DNA from: Candidatus Omnitrophota bacterium
GTDB taxonomy: Bacteria; Omnitrophota; Gorgyraeia; Zapsychrales; Zapsychraceae
Assembly (NCBI GenBank): GCA_015233495.1
Contig: JADFXQ010000012.1
Coordinates: 1 to 39,402, forward strand
DNA: 39,402 bases
Direction of reading: 5' to 3'
The position numbers and the translations under genes are program-made. Under the pieces are notes generated by a model that saw only the letters and a list, made by a program, of their open reading frames with translations, ran no database searches and was not told where the DNA came from. Shown here one piece after another: positions 24,201 through 36,200 of this stretch (position 1 is the first letter of the stretch; each line of letters starts with the position of its first letter).

Positions 24201-27200
24201 TTTTTCCGGAAAAGTTTCCGGTAAAATCCGCCAAATAATTCCGTGCTAAAAATTCAAAAACCGCAATGAGAATATTTTCAAAATCAGCTGGTTTTTCAGC
24301 GTCAACGCGGATGGAAAGAACCGCATCCACGCTGGACGGCCGCACCAAGGCCCAACCGGTTTCGCGGCCTTCGTTATCCGCAAAAAACACCTTAATCCCG
24401 TCAAGAAAATCCGACTTGTCTTCATTTTGCAATACGCGGCAGCCCCGGATATCGCGGAATTCCCGCATGAATATTTGGACGATCTCCCGGTTCGCCTCCG
24501 CTATATTTCCGTTACACCCCACAACTATATCCCGGCTCGCGGCTGGGCGGATATCCTCAGTGGTATGCCAAGGGATACGCAGCCTTCGCAAAGTATCTTG
24601 CAAACCGCCGGCGCGCTGCCGAGCGCCCAACATAATCCACAGCGCCGCTTTAAGCGGGTCGTCAAAACATCCGCCCAAGCTGTCGCCGTCAAAATAAATG
24701 CGTCCCGATTCTTCGCCTCCCAGCACGGCTCCCGTCTGGCGCATCCTTTCTTTAATATTCGCGTGCCCGACCCGCGTCTCATAGTAATGCCCATTTTGTT
24801 GCTCAACCGCCCGTTTCACAGAATAAGACATTTTCACGTCGCAAACCACACCGGCGCCCTCCATTTGCGCGAGCACTGCGTCCGCGGTCAATAAAAACAA
24901 TTCTTCCGAAGTCAAAACATCCGCCTGTCCGAGCCTATCCCCTACTGCCGCGCCTAACCGGTCGCCATCCCCGTCAAAAACCCAAAGAAAATCCGACCCG
25001 GCAGCCAAAAATTCCCGACGCGAACTTTCCCAGTACCCGTGCACAGTCGGATCGGGATAACAAATTTCGTCATCCGCGCTTAATCCCAAAGGAAAATTGC
25101 CGTCCGGCTCGCCGCGGACAACCCTTACCACCGCGCCTAATGTCGAAAAAACCTGTTTGGCAACTTCTCCCGAAACCCCATGCATAGCGTCCACCATAAT
25201 TCTGGTTCCGGTTAAAGGCAGGCCTTCCTCCCTGACTTTTTGCGAGAACAATTTCTGAGTTAAAGCTACCAATTCCGGAACCGTATGCTCTGTCAAAAAT
25301 TCCCGGGACGCTTTTAAACCCATAACCCAAATCGAACCAATCAGAAAATCAACATAATTTTTCAACAACGCTTGCGGCCGTGTATAAACATAAGACCCTT
25401 GCTCTGCCGCCGGAGGCGTAACATCGCCGGATAAAGCCTCGATAACCGCCAAGGCGCTGACCGCTTCAATTTCGGCAGTCAATAAATTACGGATGCCGCT
25501 TTTGCTCATCGCCAGCGGTTTCATGCCGTTTGAGTGTTTAGGATGATGCGATGCGGTGATCATCAGTCCGCCGTCACACCGGCCCAATCCCGCGAACCAC
25601 TGACAAGCAAAGTACAGTTGCGGAGTGGTGCACCTCCCTACGTCAATCACATTCACGCCGGCCGAACGCCAAGACCGAACAACTCTTTGGTGAATCCCCG
25701 GGGATGTCAAACGGGCGTCGCGGCCGATCACCAAAGTCAAACGACCAGTCATCCGGCCTTCCGCCGCGTAGATGTCTTGTTGATGCCGCGCCAAAGCCCG
25801 CGCGAAATACGCGCAGGTATCAGGATTAAATTCTTCCTCAGCGTCTTGCGAGCGAAAATCATATTCCCGGGTTACCTTCTGAATGACCTGGGCCGCGCTT
25901 TTTTTCGCGGCGAACAATCTGATTTCTTTTTGCAGAACATCTTCCAACGAACTTTGCGCCAATTGCTGGGCGATCCCGCGGTAATCTTTCGGGATGATCA
26001 AATCTGCGCCGGCCTGAAAATGCCGCGCCAAAACCGCATCCCGGCTCACCATGGCCGCGGCCAACGCGCCAGCTTGTTTCGCGGCCTTTATATCCGCGTC
26101 GGGATTGTCTCCCACCAGCAAAACTTCCGAACAATCCACACCGCATAAACCGGCAATTTCACCTATAGCTTTTGCTTTTGACAACTTCGGACCAATATAA
26201 AAACCGTTGAAGTAATGCTCAATGCCCAACTTTTGCGCTTGATACAATTTATTATCGCGGCTGCCGCGCGCAATAATATAAAGATGTTTGCCCTGCTGAA
26301 CCAACCGACACAATACGGTTTCAATTCCGGGAATCAACAAATCGTCCCGGCTGCTCTCGGCCATGGCATCAAAAACTTCGCGAACCATACGTAAACGTTC
26401 CGCGTCCGCCTGTTGCCAAGATAATTCACCGCATCGATAAACACCCCGTCGCACTGCTTCTTCGATCACCTTATTTAAAACATCCGGCATCGGAATATCA
26501 TTCTCCAGATACCACGTCCGGGTTAGCCGGGCAAAATGAAAATCATCCGCTGTCGGCTGACCTCCGGAAACCAGATGGGCAATCGCCTGAATATTCGCTT
26601 GCGCGTCGAATAAACTGTTATGAATGATTGTTTCATCCCAATCAAACGCGACCACTTTCACCTTCAGCCTACCCGGGGATTGCCGCTGGTCCACCGGCGG
26701 AGTGCCGCGCCCAGTCTGCGGGGCGGATGAAACTGCTTTAGGCGCCGCGGGGATTTTTCCCGGCGCTACCAAATCCGTCAACGCGGGCTTGCAATCTCCG
26801 GCATGGCCCAAATACAACTCGCGGTCGTGCAGAACGCGCGATCTTAACAATTCGACTTTAATCCCGGCGGATAAAACCCCCTCCAGCGCCGCCCGGGCCG
26901 CTTCCACAAAAATATCCCGGCCGGAATGGCTCAACGCTTTCCCAAAATGCGTTCCCACCCCGCCGGCCAGGACAATCGTCCAGGGTTCGGCCGCGTCAAA
27001 AATCGCCGGGTGGTTGTTCATGAATGCCGCTAACGCGGCGCCGGCTTCCGCGCCCATCCGGGTCATAAAATCCACGGCAAAAGCGTTATTTTCCCGGGCC
27101 AAAACCATAATCTCCTCCATGACTTCTCTTTCTACGACGATCGCCTCCGGATCGGTTTCCCGCCCGGCCAACAGATTATCCAAATCATCCAGCGCATAAC

Positions 27201-30200
27201 GGGCGTGTTTAAACCCGGTTTCTTTTCGGGCCGCCGCCATTGCCCGAGCCGCGGCGATAAACCGTTTGGCAATAAACGGGCCGCCTAAAACCCGGCTCAA
27301 CCGCTGATCATCCCGAACTTCTTTGCCGGAATAATAATCGCCGTCCGCAGTCGGATGATATTCCCATTGCGGGCCGATAGCCGGATCCCAATTCGGATCT
27401 TTTAAGAAAAGATGTCGCCCGATATGAGAAAGCGCGGTATCAATGCTCATTTCACCCCAGACCCCGTGGTCAATGACGCGTCCGTCTTTAATCACCGCCG
27501 TGGAAATGCCGGTGGCAAAATTCACGACCAACCCGCGGCTTTTGTCTCGCAACCCGCCTTGCGGATGAATCATCTCACCAACGCCCGCGGCTAAAACGTC
27601 GTTCAAAAGATAAACCTCGCGTAAATTCTTTAAACCGCTTTTGCGCAACTCGCTCTCTAACGCCGGAGCCAGACCAAACGGCTGGGAAAGAAACATAAAT
27701 GTGCCCGTTACAGTACGATTCACATAATCCGGCGGACCCGGCCAACTGATATCCACCTGCTTGATTTGGTCTAAAGGAATGCTTTTCCCGCTGCAAGTTT
27801 TTAAAATCAAACGCGTAAAATATTGCACCCAATCTTCCGGCGTCACCGAAGCCGGTTCGGTTTTAGTGGCTGACCGTAATTCCTTGCCGATCATTGCCCG
27901 TAATTCCGCGCGCCAATTGATTTGCGGATCAACCACCATCTGGCCGGGCTGTCCCGCTACCGCTACCTGAAACTTGGTGCTGCCGGCGCAAACCACGACA
28001 GCATAGGTTTCCACCCGGGCGGATTCCTGGATCAAAAGCGGAATATTGCCTTTGCGTCCCGTCGTGAAAACCTGCCGGTTTTTTTGACCCAAGCCCCGGT
28101 TGACAACCCGGGTTTTCGCTGCCTGAAGTAACCGGGCGGTGCCCATAGTCTGATCGCCGACAAAAGCAGCGCGCAAATCCGGGTTCAGCTCAAATCCCAT
28201 TAGCGGCGTCACCAAAGCGGTGCGTTTTCTGCCCACCGTACGCACTGCTTCCCAATCATTGCCGGTTGGCGAAGCGTCGTCCGCGATCAACAAAACATCT
28301 AACCCGCGGCTGAATCCAAAGCGGGACGCTCCCGGCCGAAACCCGGCAATGCTTTGCAAAGCGCCCGCGGGAGTCCAAAACGCCAGTTCACTGCCGTCGG
28401 ACGACGCCAACAGCACCCGGTTGCGTAAATGCGGCGGAATCCCTTCCTCCCTGGTCAATTCATACGCCAACCGGTCCGCCCGCCAACCGCTCACCACTAA
28501 CAAAATACCGCCGAGTGAAAGATAGGCCAACAATTCCGGCCGCGCCTTGCTTTTGCTAAACCCTTCCGCGGCAAACAAAGTGTGAATCGCTCCGGTAGCT
28601 AAAACCGTGCGGCTCTGGGACGCGTCAATATAAATTTCCGGCTGATATCCCATAACCTGTAAAACTTCCTGCCAATGGCCGCGTAAATAATGAAAGACCA
28701 AACCCTTATGCATACCCCGGGCTTTGACCTCAATAGTCATGCGTCCCGCGGTACGCACCACGAATCGATGCGGATCCAATACCGAGCTTAAATGATTAAC
28801 TGCCGCGCCGCGAAACACGCCTTCTGTCCCGCGCATTTCGACTTTTGTCACCGCATCATTTGACCGGTGAACTTCGACGCGCACGGCCGGCAGATCGCGG
28901 ACACCTTGCCCCGCTTTGATCAAATTCTCGTCGCTAAACTCCGCCGGCTCTTTCTGAAAAAACGCGGCCGCGGCCCGGATGTCTTTGGACAAACGATGCA
29001 GTTGTTCGTCCGCTCCGGGCAGATGCATAAACACACTCGCACTGTTCGGATCCTGAACAAAGACCAGAAACTGCCGCAGTTCTTTGCCCATTTTCGCCGT
29101 CACCCAATCAACTTCGTCTTTACTGAGCCTAAACCAATCCGACGACCGCGGCCAACCCAAAACCCGCCGCAAATTGAGGGGAGAAGAAGCCGACAAATTA
29201 AAAAACCAACCGGCGGGTGTTGCTGCCGCGGACAATGGTGTCGAAACCAGGTTGAGGGCGCGCGATGTTGGATTCTCCTCGTTGTCAGCGATATCCGCGC
29301 CTAACTTGTCCGTGTTTCCCGGTTGTATTCCATAACCCGCCGGTTGGTTGCATCGATTAAAAAATCCAGCAGCTACTGGGTTTCCTCCAGCCACGGTAGA
29401 AAGTCCCGGTTGAACAGCTGCTGGTAAAATTAATAAATCCGCCGGACTCGACGCCGGCGCATCCGTTATACTCTGCACCGCCGGATAATGCCGTCGCTGC
29501 GCCGGCGAACTGCCGCGCCCGGTCTGCTTGACAGGCCTTATACCCATAATCTTTTCCAACGCCCAATCAAAAAACCTTTTTTCATAAGCCGCGTCACCCG
29601 CCATTTCTATGAAAGAATCTTTAGAAAACTGCGGATCAAAACTATGCTGAGCTAAACCCATAATTTTGCCCAGTTCCTCCTTGATCATCTCCCGGAATAC
29701 GCGCTTATAAAATTCCGGTGAGACCCGGTCAGGCTCGTAAACTGCGATATACTGCTCGATCACTCGGAACACCCAGTCGATTCCGTTTAAATCCCTGTCC
29801 GTTTTTAACCGCCGCGCATAATCTGACACGGATACGCCGGATCCTCGGGCATAGGGCGCGATAACACCGGTATTCCAATAATCAACCAGAGTCATATCGT
29901 TAATAGCGGCTCTGGCCTCCCATGCCGCCATGTCAGTGAAATGCGCGATAACCTCTTCCCGCCAGCGCGTCTGAACAATTTTCCGGGTAAGGAATAAAAG
30001 CTTTTTGTCGCGTTGGAACACTTCGGACAAAGCATCGCCAACCTGGGCGCTTTCCTCCAGGCGCTGTGCCCACGCTATATTATTCCGCTGATACGCGTCG
30101 CGGGCCTTATCCTGTGACGGAGCCAGATGCACAGCTTCATGAAACAAAATAATATCCGCCCAAGCCAAAACTTGCGGCAGCAAACGTGGTCCGTATAGAA

Positions 30201-33200
30201 ACGTATCGCTTTCCACCGCGACACCCAAAATAAAATTGTCTTCCATAACGGCCCGCATTGTGCCGGTTTGAACAATATCTTTTAACCGCGCCACCCCGCG
30301 CCGAATCTCGTCAGCGGATAGTCTGATTTCCCCCGGTAAACAAAGCCGGCTGATTTCCAAAGCGTAATCTTGATGCGCGGCAAAAGTTTTCATCATCAAT
30401 GCCCGCGCCCCTTCATCATGGACCGTAAATTTCCACACCGGATCAACCTTCGGCGGAGCCAATAATTGCCGGCCTAATCTCAACGCGCCCCAGCCCAAAA
30501 CGGAGCCGCCCAAAATCAATCGCAAGAAATCCCGGCGCGGCATCTGCGGTTGCGCAGGTTCTGAGCTTTCCTGATTCAAGTCCAAGGCAACCGCTTCATC
30601 CTCAACCGGACTGGCGCCTGCCATTGCCGCTGACCAGGACGCTTGCCAACGATAAAATTCCCGGTCAAAATCTTCCGCGGATAAATCCGCCGCTCGCGGT
30701 TTCTCTAAAAGATAAATCCGGCGCAGCATATCCCCCACTCCGCCCGCTTCCGCGCCCGGAGACAAAACCCCGATGAGCGTCAATTTCAGTTGATCCGGCC
30801 GATTGTTGACGATCACCCCAGCCAAAGCCTGATAGGTATTTTTCAGCCTCGGCGTTGTCGCCCGGCGCGCCAGATCCGCGAAATGCGTTTTTAAATCTGC
30901 CGTGCCGCGCCGCGCGAGATATTCAATCTCCGCGGCATAAGCGTCCCGCTCATTCACCGCGCGTAAAGCAGCCACGCGTTTTAAACGGTCGCGGTTGAGC
31001 CTGCCTTGTAAACTATTCTCCAGCATAGCCGTTTCGGTTCTCGGCAGCAGGGCATATAAATCCTCGCGTAATTTGCGCCGGGCTTCCTGCTTTGGCAATA
31101 AATGGATCGCTTCGTGCAGAACAATGCTCTGAGCCTCGCGGCCGCTCGGATCCAAACTCAGGATCTCGGCTAACCGCGCGGTATCCACCGCGATTCTTCC
31201 GTCGCGCAGTTTACGAAAGGTCTCGCCGGGCAGATTTTCGGCAACCAACTCGCCGCGGCTGATCTGCCGCAAAATACCTTCTAAGCTGCTGGCATCTTCC
31301 GCCGACAAAACCGAAATCTGCCCTAACAACGGCAGCCGCGCCAATAAATCCTCTGCAAGGCGCGGCACGGACACCGTTGCCGCGCCGCTCAACAAATTAC
31401 CGCGGCCCGGCAGCCGAGCTGTAACCAAAAATCGCTGAACCAATTCCCAAACACCCAATCCCGCAATGCCGCCCAAAACCAACTTGAGAAAATCCCGTCG
31501 ACCGGAGGGTGAAGCATTCCCGCTCTTTTGACTCGACAACGGCGAACTGGCGCCGCAATCAGTTGGATCGTATTTGCTAACCTGAGCGCCGGTCACATTG
31601 ACGTGTTTTATCCACCAGAGCGGAAAATCCCGGCGAAGCTGTTGTTGCAGATCCGACACGCGTTGTTGATTAACGCCCTCATAGCTGACCAATAAATCAT
31701 GCAAATACGCGGCCTGCCCGTCCGACGCGGGCAGAACCTTCCACCATTCCCCAAAACGGCGGTCAATTTCCCGTAATAAATCCAAATATTTTAATTTTCC
31801 GATTTTGCCAAAATTATCACAATAGCCAAGGCCGATCTCATAAAGCAAAACAGCATGACTATTGGGATCCATTTTCCAGGTTTCGACCCTTTGCCGAAAA
31901 CGCTTAATCCATTGACCGGTCATTGCCCTGACTTCAAAGCGGCTTTGACAACGCGAGAATATTTTCCGAATATACGCCTGGGCTTGCTCCCGGCGTAACG
32001 CTTCCCATTCATTAGCCGCGATTGCCGGCAAAGCTGTCGGCTTCTCAGCGCCGCGAAAATGAATCGTTATCCCTTTCTGGCAAAGCGCCGCGAACTCCTC
32101 CGGCCGCAGCGCTATGCAGTTTACCGACATTGCGATCCAGCAATGATACAAGTGCAACAATTCGATCTTGCGCGAACGAAAATGCGGTCTGAGGATCAAA
32201 CGTCTGCTGATATCTATCCGCTTTCCCTGCGCGTCGGTTAAACCAACCGCTGCTACCCCGCCGTTAAAAATAACGCGGACTTTTTTGGACGGGATCGTTT
32301 TGCCTCCATTGAGCACCGGAATAAAATATCGGCAGCCGATTTTCACAATTCCCGCGGGCTCAAACTCAAAATTTTTCGAGCTCGGCTTAACCGCTGTCGG
32401 CTTACCACTGGCCTGAGGCTGATCTGCTGTCCGCTTGCCGGCCGTCCGCGGCTGATCGTCGGTCGGCTTACCAGCCTTGCGCGGCTGATCGTCTTTCGGC
32501 TCACGCCCTGCGGCTTTTCGCTGGCGGCGCGCTTTTTTCCCCGCGTTGACAAAAATTCCAATTATGCCGGCTAATAACAATAAAAATCCCGTAAAACGTA
32601 CGGCCAAAGACGCGAACAAAAGCAACTGCGGCAGCCGCGACGATTTCACCGGACGCGGCGGAACAACCGGCGCCGTATCCGCGACCGCTTTAGCCTTTTG
32701 ACACTGCTCACCCTTCGCGGCAGACGGGGGTTCAAAAGGACAGCGTCTAATCGGCGCCAAACGTTGGGCAGCTTGCATACCGATCGTCGGCAGACGCAGC
32801 CGCATCCCTTTGTGGACTGTGTAACCCCGCAAATGATTGATTCTCCGAATCCGCTGCACCATTCCATTGGGGCCGTACAAATTTTGAGAGGTGATCTCTT
32901 GCCCGCGGGCGCGCAGAACATCCGCGGCAATGCCTTCCAAAGTATTTTGCGCCGGCGCGTTGTTGCGCCAACGGCCGACAACCACAACCGGCCGGTTTTG
33001 CGGGCTCCAACGAAACGCATGACCGAACAAAGGCCCCATGGATCCCAAAAACAAACCCAAAGCCAATAACCAAAGCCGAACAGTCCCATTGGCAGGAGAT
33101 GAGTTATGACTATTTTTACGCGCAAAATAATTTTTCCCGACGGGACATGATAAAATACTCATAACTCCAGGTGTCCATTGCAGTTCAGGAGATCTAAAAC

Positions 33201-36200
33201 CATTTATTGGCGACGAAGTGCCGAACCCAGTCAGTTCGGCCGAAGATTGCGTTTCGACTTCACTGTTAAATTCCTGCACCAGCCGGCCCAGCCGCGCCAT
33301 GTTATTTTCATCCATGGCATCGGCTTGACTCTGGACCGGCACAAAATGAATGTCCCGGTCCACCACCACAAACACGGAATCTTCCACCACAGTCAAATCG
33401 CCATAAATACTCTCGATCTGCATACCTTCCAAACCAGAATCGGGATCTTTCTTTTTATCTATGTACACCGGCACCCGCGCGGTTACCATATCCACCCGGC
33501 GGATAACGCTGTCAAAATCCGAATTCCGGTGATACCCAGGCTGCAAATGGAACAAACGCATCAAACCTTCAACTGACAAAAGAAAACTTCCCGTGTTAAA
33601 ATACGGAAACCGCGCCTGAAATTCCGCCATCCGGCCGGCCGGGCTTTTATCTGCCAAACCCATTTCATTTAATACCGCCCAGTCATCGTCCTGCATATCC
33701 GTTTCTTTCTTCGTCAAGGCGTCGATCAACCGTTTCGCCGCGGGGGTCAAACCGATTCCTTCCACCAACTGCACCTGCTCGCCTTTGGCCGGGTCATCAT
33801 AAACCACATCCGCTAACAACCCGCCTTTTTCGCCGCGGTTCTCGCCCAGCAGCCACATACTGACCGGCGGCGCCCTGCCTGCCGCTTGCGCCTGTTCGAT
33901 CATCTCGACAAATAATCCCTTCAGCTCGTCCGTCAAACGCGCCGCCGGATTATTCATATTCGAATGAAAAACCATTTCCACGCCTTGTTCGTGCAGTTCG
34001 CCCAGCACTCCGGAGATGGCCAGCATACGGATAAAATCCCACTGCCCCGTCGGGTTTAACACAAAACAGCCGTCATTTTTTTGCAAAAATTCGCCCTGCT
34101 CGTCGGTGCGCGCCGCGACTGACTGCAAAAACAAATGATGCCTTAATCCATTGCGGTCAAAACCATGCCGGCCCTTTTGCCAAATATCTTCTTGCGCTTT
34201 TTGCTCGCTAATCTGCATCGCGTCCGCGATCTCCTCCAGACGCATGGTTGACCCCATGATCACCATCGGCACTGTCGCGGCTGTTTGGCCGGCAGCCGCG
34301 TTGTACCGCCGCTGAGCCCAGAGACCCATCCGCTCCTTGATGTCAGCAAAAGTCAATCCCGCTAACCCGACGAGCCATTCCATAAACTGCCACCCCGCGT
34401 GCATCGCCCCGCCCGAACGCGTGGAAATCCCGCCCATGGAAACCCCCAAAGCGCATTTGACTTTCTGCCCTTTTTCGCGCAGCCGGTCCATTTGCGGGCC
34501 GTTGTTTTCATCCAATTTTTGCAAACGGCTGTCGATCCGCGCCCGCGCTTGCGGGTCTTTATAATCGCGGATTAAACCCGCCACCGGATTATTGTCTTTC
34601 CCGCGAACCCCTCCCGCGATCTGACGATTCATCTTTGCTTGCCGTCCGCGCGATAAAAGGATGTACTCGCTCAATGACAAACTCGCCATTTGTTTGACTA
34701 ATTCCGTGTAATTTTCGTCACGAGCCACCCGCGTCAACAACCTCAGCCACGCTTCCGCGTAAATAAAATTCGCCGCGCTCAAACTCAAAGTGCGGATGAT
34801 CGCCGCGATTTTCCGCTTAACTTCTTCGCCCGTAGCCTTTTCCCCGTCGGCATTTTTATAAAGCAGCCGGTCCAAAGACCGTTGAATAACCGCCCGCTCC
34901 GGCGAACGCGGATTCAATTGATGATCAATCTCATGACCGAGCACAAAACTTACGAAATCACTACTCACGCCTTCGACTATCAAATTCAACAGCCAGCGGT
35001 TAACCTTAATCCGGCCGCTCACGCTCCAACGCGCCAATTGCCTAAACTGATACGACAAATCGAACATGATCCGCAGTTCCCGGTCCTCTCTGACACTCTG
35101 CGGAAAATATTTCATCGTATCCTTCACCGCGTCGATAAGCCGCTCGCTGTCCCCGCCCCAGAGCCATTCACTGCCGGGTTCATAATCCAGCCAAACCTGC
35201 ACAGCGCCTTCCTTCCGGCTGACCACCGCGGTCACTTTGATGCAAGGCAAATTCGCATACCCCGCCGGCAGTTTATCCAGATCCATCCAAGCCATAAACC
35301 CGCGGTTACCCCAGAAAGCCCCGTCACTCGCCGGACTGGAATGGACACCGGGAATCACGCTGACTGCGGCCATTGCGGCACGGAATTGATTGTTTTGTCT
35401 TTCCCGGCCTAACCATCCCAAAATGAATTGAATATTCTTTTCCGTTGCTTCCGGAGCAATTTCCAGCATGGATAACGCGCGGCCCTGCTCATATTCATCC
35501 CCGCCGCGATATTCCGCAATCATCGCTTTAAAATATTCCGCCGCCCAACCTTGAGCGCTGAGGACTTCCGCGGCTTCTTGCCAACCGATCGCGATCGATT
35601 CGTGTAAAATCCAATCTAGCACCGCGATAGCTTCAGCTTCTGTAATAACCTCCGCGTAAATCAAAGCGCTCATGGCCTGGACCCGGTCATAGACATTATG
35701 ATGATTCTCCATCACACCGCGCAGTTCCGGATAATCCAACGGATCTAACGCCCCCAACCGAGCCAAAGCGACCAGACATTTCAAACGTAAATATCCATCC
35801 AGAATATTCTCCTCCGTGCTCACCAACACGCGTCGAATCAAACCGACAGATTCCTCATCTCCGGCTGGCGCGGCTTTTCCCAAAGCTTCCACCGCTTTTT
35901 CCACCAAACGATTGCGGACGCGCAAAAGATCGCGCAATTGCCGCAAAGCCGCGGGATGGCCTGGAGCTGTTTCGCCCAATGTGTAAACCGCGGCTTCCGC
36001 GTGACGCAAAATTTCGCTTCCGCGGCTTATATCTCCAATGTCTAACGCACTCACGTTAATAATGCCGAATTCCTCATCCGGCTCCGGAATCTGTAACGGC
36101 GGCATATTTAATTCCGCGCGAATATCATTGATCAATTCCATAACCAAAACGTCGTTTCTCTGCCATCCCAGCTGAACCAAGGCTGGCGCAGCTTCGTTAA

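Noticed and set aside
28255-29400. A distinct enzyme domain between the kinase-like domain and the Tat-like modules
   Set aside because: The sequence is protein-like in frame but I recognise no family motif, so no function is claimed.
30470-31510. Separate genes starting at the twin-arginine segments
   Set aside because: The same frame continues upstream with no stop, through the 'SSP' linkers. I saw no convincing start plus ribosome-binding arrangement, though internal initiation cannot be excluded from sequence alone.
18551-33245. Rho-independent terminators at the 37-nt inverted repeats
   Set aside because: The stem is short (7 bp), no U-tract follows, and the repeats are inside an open frame. 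They are better explained as interspersed palindromic coding elements.
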